DNA of 6,273 nt from Candidatus Cloacimonadota bacterium (GTDB lineage Bacteria; Cloacimonadota; Cloacimonadia; JGIOTU-2), in contig JAGGUR010000098.1 of NCBI GenBank assembly GCA_021158425.1, positions 1 to 6,273 of the forward strand. The letters are read 5' to 3'. The stretch's first letter is position 1. The number at the start of each line of letters is the position of its first letter. Both the position numbers and the translations under genes were made by a program. Positions 1 to 4,203 of this stretch are shown in pieces. The notes below the pieces were generated by a model that worked only from the letters and a program-made list of their open reading frames with translations, had not been told where the DNA came from and made no database searches.

Positions 1-57
1 ATCGGGACTACGGAGAATGGATACTACGGAGAACGGGCAAGGAGAAGTGGTACTTAT

Positions 58-82
58 TGTCAAGTCCTAAATATGGTTGACA
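58..82 (+). repeat. 25-bp dispersed repeat, copy A
   Basis: The 25 bases start TGTCAAGTCC and end GGTTGACA. They recur as an exact reverse complement at 5687-5711. The outer six bases of each copy are inverted (TGTCAA...TTGACA). The repeat could be the end of an insertion sequence or a small palindromic dispersed element. No transposase is present, so neither reading is proven. Confidence 0.85.
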
Positions 83-114
83 GAGACGAGCAAGAGGGTT
101 TTTTACACACCCCA

Positions 115-130
115 TCCGCCAGCTGGCGGA
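115..130. repeat. Perfect 16-bp palindrome
   Basis: TCCGCCAGCTGGCGGA is a perfect 8+8 palindrome, much richer in GC than its surroundings. It is flanked by an imperfect pair, CACCCC on the left and AGAGGGG on the right. This looks like a REP-type intergenic palindrome. It lies beyond the operon terminator, so it probably belongs to the neighbouring intergenic repeat cluster and not to the LysM transcript. Confidence 0.6.
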
Positions 131-154
131 CACCTCTCTCAAGAGGGGAATTAA

Positions 155-203
155 AAAAGCCCCCTTTAATTTAAATAATACAAAATTAAAATCAGGGGGC
201 TTT
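155..203 (-). terminator. Rho-independent terminator of the lipoprotein-LysM operon
   Basis: On the minus strand AAAGCCCCCT (194-203) pairs perfectly with AGGGGGCTTT (156-165). The stem continues partly through ATTTTAATTT/AAATTAAA and is followed by a run of six T (153-158 on the plus strand is all A). It lies about 120 bases after the LysM stop codon, the expected place for the end of this two-gene transcript. The plus-strand tail (CTTTAAAA) is poor, so termination is likely mainly in one direction. Confidence 0.88.
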
Positions 204-324
204 AAAAGCTCAAAAGATGAAATAATTTAACACAGATATGTTGCAGACTCTATAAAATAGTTGCTCTTCTGTAATAAACCGGACAGTATATTACAAGTAG
301 CAATTCTTATTCCACCCCTGAAAA

Positions 325-1218
325 TTAGTCTCGGGGTATACGCAATATTTGATTGGGATAGATAAGGTCAGGGTCTTTTATCTGGTCAGTATTTGCATGA
401 AATATCCGAGGCCAGTTAAATGGATTATTATAGATTTCAGGATAGCTGGAAATAGTCCACAAGCATTCACCTTTATAGACTTTCCATGTAGTAGGAAGTC
501 CACGAGGAATCTTAAAAACCTGGTCAGGATATATCAAATCCGGGTCTTTAATCTGGTCACGATTGGCACGATAGATTATACCCCATTTAGTAGGATCATT
601 ATAAATATGTTCATATCCGGAAATAAACCAGAGGCATTCACCTTTTACAACTACATGAGTATCTTCATAGTATTTTGGCTTTGCACTTTCCAGGTCATCA
701 CTCAATTTTGCAATCCTTCTATCTAATTCTTCAAAATCCGAACGAAATTTTGGCACCTTTGCAATATTCTGATTTTTTAGATTATCATAGTTATCAATAA
801 AAGCGAGAATCTCATCTTTATTCTTATAGAGTTCAGAGTCGGGCATTTTCCCATAATAATCCAACCGAGCCTCAATATTATCAAGTTGGCTTTGAAATTC
901 TACTATCTCATCTTGAGTAATACCACCCAAAGCTTCATTAATTCTAGCATACAGATTCTCATAAGCATTATCAACCGCCTGAATTTTCTGTTTTAATTCT
1001 GCAATTTTTGCTTCATTTACAGGGATTGCTTCCCTTGCGGCTGCTTCTCTTGTCTGCCACATCATAAGTTCGTTTTCAAGGTCTTCCCAGTAAGTTAGAA
1101 GTTCTTTTTTTGACAGGTCTTTATACTCTTCATCTGAGTAATATCTAACATCTGCATAAAGGAAGACAGGAATCAAAATGATTAGCAAGCTTATTATAAA
1201 ATACTTTTTCGTTTTCAT
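325..1218 (-). CDS. Secreted coiled-coil protein with two C-terminal LysM domains
   Basis: The 297-residue protein is probably exported and binds peptidoglycan in the envelope. Residues 1-22 form a Sec signal peptide (KTKKYFIISL start, hydrophobic core, LYA before the likely cut). Residues about 25-185 are charged, helical and coiled-coil-like. Two tandem LysM domains follow at about 188-239 and 245-295. They share the pattern KGECLW-IS-Y-IY-P-W then DQIKDPDLIYP-Q-IPR, so they probably arose by duplication. The frame stays open upstream to 1245, but the 1218 start is preferred: it directly begins the signal peptide and has GGAGG six bases upstream. The stop of the lipoprotein gene ends one base before this ATG, so the two are probably translationally coupled. 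The exact role is unknown; LysM proteins of this shape are common in uncultured bacteria. Confidence 0.9.
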   Translation of the reverse strand: MKTKKYFIISLLIILIPVFLYADVRYYSDEEYKDLSKKELLTYWEDLENELMMWQTREAAAREAIPVNEAKIAELKQKIQAVDNAYENLYARINEALGGITQDEIVEFQSQLDNIEARLDYYGKMPDSELYKNKDEILAFIDNYDNLKNQNIAKVPKFRSDFEELDRRIAKLSDDLESAKPKYYEDTHVVVKGECLWFISGYEHIYNDPTKWGIIYRANRDQIKDPDLIYPDQVFKIPRGLPTTWKVYKGECLWTISSYPEIYNNPFNWPRIFHANTDQIKDPDLIYPNQILRIPRD

Positions 1219-1219
1219 C

Positions 1220-1489
1220 TTATTCCTCCCCCAAGAATCCTTCATCTTTCAATTGCTGTTCATAAGCCTTTAACTCAGCGAGTTTAGCTTCTTTTTGCTT
1301 TAATTCTTCCTCTAAAGCTTTTATTTTAGCATCTTGTTCAGCAACTTGTTTTTCAGCATTAAGAGCAGCGGTTTTAGCTTCATCAATCTGGGCTTTAGAA
1401 ACAGGAGGCGGAGATGGGGCGCAACAAGCTGAAAGAATGATTAATATAATAGAAAGAAAACAACACAGTTTTAAGATAGTGTTTCTCAT
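1220..1489 (-). CDS. Small coiled-coil lipoprotein
   Basis: An 89-residue predicted lipoprotein. Residues 1-21 are a hydrophobic signal peptide ending in the lipobox L-S-A-C, with Cys22 as the lipid-modified residue after cleavage. A short proline-rich linker (APSPPP) follows, then a continuous Ala/Glu/Lys-rich coiled coil at about 31-80 with heptad-like leucines and alanines. The build recalls murein-lipoprotein-like (Lpp) and other short envelope tethers, but no clear family motif is seen. The start has a good Shine-Dalgarno (GAGGAG, five bases before ATG). It is the first gene of a two-gene unit with the LysM protein, with a one-base gap. The pairing suggests a joint job at the cell wall, for example a lipoprotein partner for a peptidoglycan-binding protein; this is inference. 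Confidence 0.85.
   Translation of the reverse strand: MRNTILKLCCFLSIILIILSACCAPSPPPVSKAQIDEAKTAALNAEKQVAEQDAKIKALEEELKQKEAKLAELKAYEQQLKDEGFLGEE
1225..1229 (-). promoter_or_regulatory. Ribosome binding site that fixes the LysM gene start
   Basis: The minus strand reads GGAGG with a six-base spacer (AATAAG) before the ATG at 1218. The site sits inside the last codons of the upstream lipoprotein gene. It argues against the longer reading from 1245, which would put nine charged or polar residues before the signal peptide. Confidence 0.85.
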
Positions 1490-1501
1490 TTTTTCTCCTC
1501 T

Positions 1502-1517
1502 TCCCGATTTATCGGGA
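1502..1517. repeat. TCCCGAT palindrome upstream of the lipoprotein gene
   Basis: TCCCGAT, a TT loop, then ATCGGGA: a perfect 7-bp inverted repeat about 13 bases upstream of the lipoprotein start. It would lie in the 5' leader of the mRNA, next to the Shine-Dalgarno site. The same core occurs at 1751-1770, 3282-3298 and 3314-3332, so it is more likely a dispersed repeat than a dedicated operator. Confidence 0.6.
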
Positions 1518-1541
1518 TATTTTTGATTTCATATAACCAAA

Positions 1542-1568
1542 TTTGTATAATATTTTTCATAGAGTCAA
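1542..1568 (-). promoter_or_regulatory. Weak candidate promoter of the lipoprotein-LysM operon
   Basis: On the minus strand TTGACT (1568-1563) is a good -35 box. The best -10 at usable spacing is TACAAA (1547-1542) after 15 bases; TATTAT nearby is too close. The position, 50-80 bases upstream of the first gene, fits. The spacing is short, so this call is tentative. Confidence 0.3.
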
Positions 1569-1641
1569 GTTTTTTCTTTTGGAATAATAAAGTTCTTTAA
1601 TTTTCTATAATGCATTTAAGGGATGTAAAACGAGTAATACA

Positions 1642-1749
1642 CTAATATTCCATTTGTTCAAAAGGACTTATCACTTTAATACTATTCTTATTCTTTAATA
1701 TTTCTTTATCAGCTGTGGCAAGAAGGTAAATAGGAAAGCAGACTGGGGT
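1642..1749 (-). pseudogene. C-terminal stub of a PIN-domain (VapC-like) toxin gene
   Basis: The last 35 codons of an open frame end in FPIYLLATADKEIL, then KVISPFEQMEY and a TAG stop. This matches the end of PIN-domain proteins, where the final strand and an acidic residue in a T-A/T-D-K-E-L segment precede a short I-K-V-P-E tail. PIN proteins are Mg-dependent RNases that usually act as toxins beside an antitoxin. Here the catalytic N-terminal half is absent: the frame meets a TGA at 1750-1752 inside the adjoining repeat, and no antitoxin gene is seen. The homology seems to stop near 1737, where the palindromic repeat begins. The identification rests on a short stretch and is moderate. Confidence 0.5.
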
Positions 1750-1750
1750 T

Positions 1751-1770
1751 CATCCCGATTTATTGGGATG
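1751..1770. repeat. CATCCCGAT palindrome
   Basis: CATCCCGAT, TT loop, ATTGGGATG: a 9-bp inverted repeat with one G-T wobble. It belongs to the same TCCCGAT-core family as 1502-1517, 3282-3298 and 3314-3332, and sits inside one arm of the larger repeat. Confidence 0.6.
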
Positions 1771-1813
1771 GACTTCAGAATGCTGATGCTCAGATATTCG
1801 TCTGAACCCCACT

Positions 1814-1836
1814 AAAAAGACCGTGAAGTCCAGTCT
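1814..1836 (-). terminator. Repeat-borne rho-independent terminator after the intact ATPase gene
   Basis: The minus strand reads AGACTG, loop GACTTCA, then CGGTCT followed by TTTT. The six-pair stem has one G-U pair and ends in a U-run. It lies 23 bases after the ATPase stop. The same structure recurs at 3852-3874 and, with changes on both sides of the stem, at 5901-5922. Confidence 0.6.
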
Positions 1837-1842
1837 GGGTTG

Positions 1843-1863
1843 TTTAGGGGTTCATCCCCTAAA
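1843..1863. repeat. Hairpin overlapping the ATPase stop codon
   Basis: TTTAGGGG, loop TTCAT, CCCCTAAA: a perfect 8-bp inverted repeat. The TAG stop codon of the ATPase (1859-1861) lies inside one arm. No T-run follows on the minus strand, so it is not a terminator alone, though it adjoins one at 1836. It may slow 3' exonucleases or be another small palindromic insertion. Confidence 0.6.
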
Positions 1864-3049
1864 TCATAAAACCGTATAAGGCATTTTCTAAAGAGGTGTA
1901 ATTTCTGGAAACAATTTTAAAATCCTTTAACTCTAATTCTCGGGATAAATGCTTTAATCTGTTTGCATCAGATTCATCTGGAGTCAATTTTACTTCATAG
2001 GCAACTTTTTTATTGAAAACAAAGTCAATTTCTACCCCACTCTTTTTCTGATAGTAATTGACTTCACCTTTTGTGTTCAAATTTTGAAAAACACCATTTT
2101 CAAAAAGAATTCCAGAATCTAATCTCGCAAAGTGATTTGCAAGTCCGGTATCGCAAAGATAGATTTTTGGCATCTTCCTTATTTCATAATCTCTTCCTTT
2201 ATTAAAAGGTCTCACTCTTTTTATAAAGTATGTGCTTTCAAGAAAGGAAATATATTCATCCAATGTTGCCCGAGAAATTCCAAGCTCTTTGGATAGTTTC
2301 TGTATATCCAGCTTTGAGCCGATTCTTTGCATCAGAAGCAGTATAAGATCCCTTATGACATCATTTCTTCTAAAGTCACCAAGTTGAACAATTTCCATCT
2401 GGAAAAACGATATAAAAATCTCTTCCAATGCTCTTTTCTTTTCTTCAACACTTGATTTTAACACTACACCTGGGAATCCACCAAAGGAAAGATATTCACT
2501 ATACAGGGGCGAAATTGTATCAAATATGGGACGAGTTACATTCTGGGGATTATCAGGGGTTCTTAACGATGAGTCTTTAAATATTAAAAATTCCTGAAAA
2601 GTTAATGGGAACAATTCGAAAATAATTTTTCTACCTGACAATGACTCTGTGAACAGATTTTTTAAATAGAAACTAGCCGAACCGGTAAGAAAGAATTTTA
2701 TGTTATAATGGTCAATAAAATATTTCACTACTGATGGAAGATTAGCGACAAACTGGATTTCATCAAGGAAAACAAAGGATTTTTGGGAGAAATCCAATCC
2801 CAGAATTTCAAATGAGGTTTTAATCTTCTCATAATTAGATTCTTCAAAGTGTTTTCTATTTACAGGATTTTCTAAGTCGAGATATATTTTATTCTCCGAG
2901 TCTATTTGATGAAAAAAGTAATTTAGAATTGTTGTTTTGCCTGTTCTTCTCATTCCTGTAATAACAATTGCCTCGGGAGATTTGAGATATTTCTCAATCT
3001 CCGTTATGATATTCCTAAATTTAATCTGACTAACTGAAAGATTAACCAT
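1859..3049 (-). CDS. Intact AAA+ ATPase with C-terminal DUF4143 domain
   Basis: A 396-residue, apparently full-length member of the AAA_14/DUF4143 ATPases. Walker A is GMRRTGKTT (32-40), Walker B is FVFLDEIQ (92-99), and a sensor-1-like LTGSAS is at 121-126. SGR at 138-140 may supply the arginine finger, and GGFP is at 190-193. A winged-helix-like stretch (about 245-275) leads into a PD-(D/E)XK-like DUF4143 fold with FEN (316-318), EIDFV (340-344) and YEVK (351-354). The family is widespread, highly duplicated and of unknown physiological role, so no function is assigned. An in-frame TAG two codons before the ATG makes 3049 the earliest start. There is no clear Shine-Dalgarno; a promoter placed about 12 bases upstream suggests a very short leader. 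This is the only unbroken copy of three in the window. Confidence 0.92.
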   Translation of the reverse strand: MVNLSVSQIKFRNIITEIEKYLKSPEAIVITGMRRTGKTTILNYFFHQIDSENKIYLDLENPVNRKHFEESNYEKIKTSFEILGLDFSQKSFVFLDEIQFVANLPSVVKYFIDHYNIKFFLTGSASFYLKNLFTESLSGRKIIFELFPLTFQEFLIFKDSSLRTPDNPQNVTRPIFDTISPLYSEYLSFGGFPGVVLKSSVEEKKRALEEIFISFFQMEIVQLGDFRRNDVIRDLILLLMQRIGSKLDIQKLSKELGISRATLDEYISFLESTYFIKRVRPFNKGRDYEIRKMPKIYLCDTGLANHFARLDSGILFENGVFQNLNTKGEVNYYQKKSGVEIDFVFNKKVAYEVKLTPDESDANRLKHLSRELELKDFKIVSRNYTSLENALYGFMI

Positions 3050-3143
3050 ATGCTAAATAAATGTTACAAATAGTAGAACTATTTGTCAAGTAAAAAGATA
3101 TAAACCACAGATTTATATTGATTTCTCGCCACCGATACATCAT
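3042..3143 (-). CDS. Possible 33-aa leader ORF overlapping the ATPase start
   Basis: The reading begins MMYRWREINI and ends at a TAA inside the first ATPase codons (its stop overlaps ATG-GTT-AAT). A purine-rich AGAGGGGAAC precedes it and would serve as a ribosome binding site. A TATAAT (3166-3171) lies just upstream. It could be a coupled leader peptide, but it spans the TTGACA/TAACAT promoter and has no recognisable motif. A chance ORF is at least as likely. Confidence 0.22.
   Translation of the reverse strand: MMYRWREININLWFISFYLTNSSTICNIYLAYG
3061..3089 (-). promoter_or_regulatory. Promoter of the intact ATPase with dyad between -35 and -10
   Basis: On the minus strand a consensus -35 TTGACA (3089-3084) is separated by 17 bases from TAACAT (3066-3061), a 4/6 match to the -10 box. 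Transcription would start about 5 bases before the ATG at 3049, giving an almost leaderless mRNA and explaining the missing Shine-Dalgarno. An 8-bp inverted repeat (ACAAATAG...CTATTTGT, 3066-3086) fills the spacer and could bind a repressor. Promoter positions are seen; repression is inference. Confidence 0.6.
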
Positions 3144-3165
3144 GTTCCCCTCTTTTTAGCTTTCC

Positions 3166-3194
3166 ATTATACATATTTTTTGCGAGTGGGTAAA
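3166..3194 (-). promoter_or_regulatory. Alternative promoter with perfect -10 box
   Basis: TATAAT (3171-3166 on the minus strand) lies 17 bases from TTTACC (3194-3189), a 4/6 match to the -35 box located inside a palindrome. It would give a leader of about 110 bases to the ATPase and would include the small ORF at 3143. It is weaker in context than the 3061-3089 promoter. Confidence 0.28.
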
Positions 3195-3313
3195 CCCACA
3201 CGCTAAATCGAAAAAAGCTTTCTAAAGAATAGTGTCAAACAGGACGCTTTATCCCGATTTACCCGTTCTCCCCGCCTTCCATCCCGAAGTAATCGGGACG
3301 GCGGACAGGCGTA

Positions 3314-3332
3314 GTCCCGATATAATCGGGAC
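3314..3332. repeat. GTCCCGAT palindrome
   Basis: A perfect 8-bp inverted repeat with a three-base loop, 16 bases after a second copy of the same core (3282-3298). Both sit in a GC-rich island between the two ATPase loci. Confidence 0.65.
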
Positions 3333-3388
3333 GAAGGGTGAACTCGTTTTCTTAAAACGGATAGGCGCATATAAAGACTATTTATTTT

Positions 3389-3408
3389 AACGACCTTAGA
3401 AGGTCGTT
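3389..3408. repeat. AACGACCT hairpin at the end of the ATPase fragment
   Basis: AACGACCTT and AAGGTCGTT form a 9-bp inverted repeat with a two-base centre. It begins about 11 bases beyond the point where homology to the ATPase fragment ends. It has no T-run on the minus strand, so it resembles a dispersed palindrome that may mark the truncation point. Confidence 0.55.
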
Positions 3409-3418
3409 CTACAAATAA

Positions 3419-3682
3419 GACAGACTCTAATTAAATAAAATTTTGTGAATCCGTAAATAGCCATTGCCCGGGTTTTCGGTTTTCATCTATCTCTGTTTTT
3501 ACATAAGATAAAAGCTCAGGTATATATTGAATCTCATCAATAATCAAAGGTGGTTTATATTGGTTTAAAAAACTGCGAGGGTCTTCTCTTGCCCTGATTC
3601 TTATATCCGGGTCTTCTAAACTTACAAAAGTATGTGTCCTGGAAAAAAGCATCTGAAAATACCCCACCGCAGAGACTTTCAC
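3419..3682 (-). pseudogene. Internal fragment of a second AAA+/DUF4143 ATPase
   Basis: The open frame of 83 codons (3431-3682, GTG start) covers only the Walker B part of an AAA_14 ATPase. It contains VSLEDPDIR (20-28), EDPRSFLNQY (33-42), LIIDEIQ (46-52), ELLSYVKTEIDE (56-67) and LFTDSQNF (75-82). The Walker A loop and the whole DUF4143 domain are missing. The sensor-like LTGSQ has become FTDSQ, losing the glycine. A TAA follows Ile83, but the next codons read LESV, which continues the family pattern (SQNF--LESV). So a nonsense change came before, or together with, truncation near 3419. The GTG start arises at the end of the neighbouring inverted-repeat element and has no ribosome site, so expression is doubtful. 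Its sequence differs clearly from the other two ATPases, so it is not a recent local duplicate. Confidence 0.78.
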
Positions 3683-3782
3683 CCCGTTAGATATTTGTAC
3701 TATAGCATAAAAGTGATGATTAAAAAAAATAATATATAATAAGTAAGTATTCTATGATGTAAAGCAGAAATTATCTAACGGG
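3683..3782. mobile_element. 100-bp element with CCCGTTAGATA inverted ends
   Basis: An AT-rich, gene-free 100-bp segment is bounded by perfect 11-bp inverted repeats: CCCGTTAGATA (3683-3693) and TATCTAACGGG (3772-3782). The match extends three more bases with one mismatch. AC flanks both sides and may be a 2-bp target duplication. The same end, extended to TTCACCCCGTTAGATA, occurs in reverse inside the 4068-4203 element. It lies exactly where the truncated ATPase fragment loses homology at its 5' side. A non-autonomous transposable element is the simplest reading, but no transposase or relative of known class is visible. Confidence 0.55.
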
Positions 3783-3783
3783 A

Positions 3784-3880
3784 CAAGAAGGGGATTTTAT
3801 TCGTCTGAACTCCATTCACTAGCTGGCTTATGTGACATTCTGAGCTCCACTAAAAAGACCGTGAAGTCCAGTCTGGGTTG
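3784..3880 (-). repeat. Terminator-bearing dispersed repeat, copy 2, with a 35-bp insertion
   Basis: Positions 3784-3814 are identical over 31 bases to 5868-5898 (copy 3). Positions 3847-3880 are identical over 34 bases to 1809-1842 (copy 1). Relative to copy 3, 35 bases (3815-3849) are inserted between two CTCCA direct repeats (3810-3814 and 3845-3849). It starts 24 bases after the stop codon of the gmhA remnant, matching the placement and orientation of the other copies. Confidence 0.8.
3852..3874 (-). terminator. Repeat-borne terminator after the gmhA remnant
   Basis: Same structure as 1814-1836: AGACTG, seven-base loop, CGGTCT and a T-run on the minus strand, about 30 bases after the remnant's stop codon. 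Identical sequence between the two copies points to recent spread or conservation. Confidence 0.6.
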
Positions 3881-3903
3881 GGTAAAAAAGAGGGGATTTT
3901 TAA

Positions 3904-4038
3904 TCATAAAAAATATTCTTTGATGTATTCTTTTATGATATGATTTATAATTAGATGAATATCCTCAATCCTTTCCATTGATGTCGTATCCACAATTAGT
4001 GAGATATCGGCAAATTTAGCTAAAATTCTACGAGTAAA
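3904..4038 (-). pseudogene. C-terminal stub of a phosphoheptose isomerase-like (SIS) gene
   Basis: The 44-codon open end reads LAKFADISLIVD, then MERIEDIHLIINHII and a TGA stop. This matches the end of GmhA and related SIS-domain isomerases, where a GG-L--LADI-I-V strand is followed by an E-(D/E)-H-LI-H-I helix. GmhA turns sedoheptulose 7-phosphate into a heptose phosphate for LPS or surface glycans. The N-terminal three quarters with the substrate-binding Ser/Thr motifs is missing, and an in-frame TGA lies at 4039-4041. If the 4068-4203 element is removed, the stub starts about 30 bases after the broken ATPase gene. The lost 5' part is not found elsewhere in the window. The identification is short but distinctive. 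Confidence 0.6.
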
Positions 4039-4067
4039 TCATTTGCATTATAATCTTACAAGGTTTA

Positions 4068-4203
4068 GGGGGTTTGATAATATAACCTTAACATTTTTAA
4101 TATTGTAATTTCCTAAATAACAGAGTGATAAATCAACATGAATGACAACTTTACCCCATTAGATAAATTTACTATCTAACGGGGTGAATTCTATCACACC
4201 CCC
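4068..4203 (+). mobile_element. 136-bp MITE-like element on the ATPase stop codon (MITE-2)
   Basis: The ends are GGGGGTTTGATAATAT and ATTCTATCACACCCCC, an imperfect inverted repeat (about 13 of 16 pairs). TTA flanks both sides (4065-4067 and 4204-4206) and is a likely 3-bp target duplication; the right TTA is the ATPase TAA stop codon. Its left and right parts resemble the 99-bp element at 5274-5372 (shared ATAA-ATAA-CT--ACATTT, AATATTGT and ATTCTAT--CACCCCC). A 33-bp palindrome at 4153-4185 seems nested in it; without that it would be 103 bp. No coding capacity is seen, so mobility would depend on a transposase elsewhere. Confidence 0.7.
4153..4185. repeat. Nested ACCCC-TTAGATA palindrome
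   Basis: ACCCCATTAGATA (4153-4165) and TATCTAACGGGGT (4173-4185) form a 13-bp stem with one mismatch and a seven-base loop. The arm matches the ends of the 3683-3782 element. It accounts for most of the length difference between the two GGGGGT elements. Confidence 0.75.

Larger units (their letters stand above)
1..324. other. Intergenic region downstream of the LysM gene
   Basis: No gene is supported in these 324 bases. They hold a short direct repeat (ACTACGGAGAA at 7-17 and 23-33), a 25-bp dispersed repeat (58-82), a perfect 16-bp palindrome (115-130) and the operon terminator (155-203). Between 204 and 324 I see only AT-rich sequence and a weak pairing of ACCCC (314-318) with GGGGT (333-337) around the LysM stop codon. 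The opening bases ATCGGGACTACG are a half-site of the TCCCGAT palindromes found elsewhere in the window. Confidence 0.7.
1738..1842 (-). repeat. Terminator-bearing dispersed repeat, copy 1
   Basis: Positions 1809-1842 are identical over 34 bases to 3847-3880, and the ATTCGTCTGAA block before it recurs in copies 2 and 3. In this copy the outer ends are inverted: CAGACTGG at 1738-1745 and CCAGTCTG at 1830-1837. GGACTTCA (1770-1777) is also the inverse of TGAAGTCC (1824-1831). A CATCCCGAT palindrome (1751-1770) looks inserted into the left arm. The repeat starts 17 bases after the ATPase stop codon and runs into the PIN remnant. Confidence 0.75.
3090..3418. other. Intergenic palindrome cluster
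   Basis: No convincing gene is present apart from the doubtful leader ORF. The stretch holds four palindromes: 3182-3203 (GCG-A-GTGGGT, AA, ACCCAC-A-CGC); 3272-3304 (CCGCC and GGCGG around TCCCGA/TCGGGA); 3314-3332 (GTCCCGAT, ATA, ATCGGGAC); and 3389-3408 (AACGACCTT, AG, AAGGTCGTT). Unlike the flanks, 3241-3340 is GC-rich. None is followed by a T-run on the minus strand. The group looks like accumulated REP-type repeats between two ATPase loci. Confidence 0.7.

Noticed and set aside
314..337. Hairpin ACCCC/GGGGT around the LysM stop as a terminator
   Set aside because: The stem is only five pairs with a large loop and no T-run; the structure at 155-203 is far better.
349..726. 125-codon plus-strand frame
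   Set aside because: It lies wholly antisense to the LysM gene, has no signal, motif or ribosome site, and mirrors the duplicated LysM region.
1219..1245. Longer start for the LysM protein at 1245
   Set aside because: It would place nine mostly polar residues before the signal peptide and overlap the lipoprotein gene, while the 1218 ATG has an ideal GGAGG site.
4055..4160. Minus-strand frame of about 33 codons reading KNVKVILSNPLNLVRL at its end
   Set aside because: It lies almost entirely inside the 136-bp MITE-like element and ends in its inverted repeat, so it is a by-product of that element.
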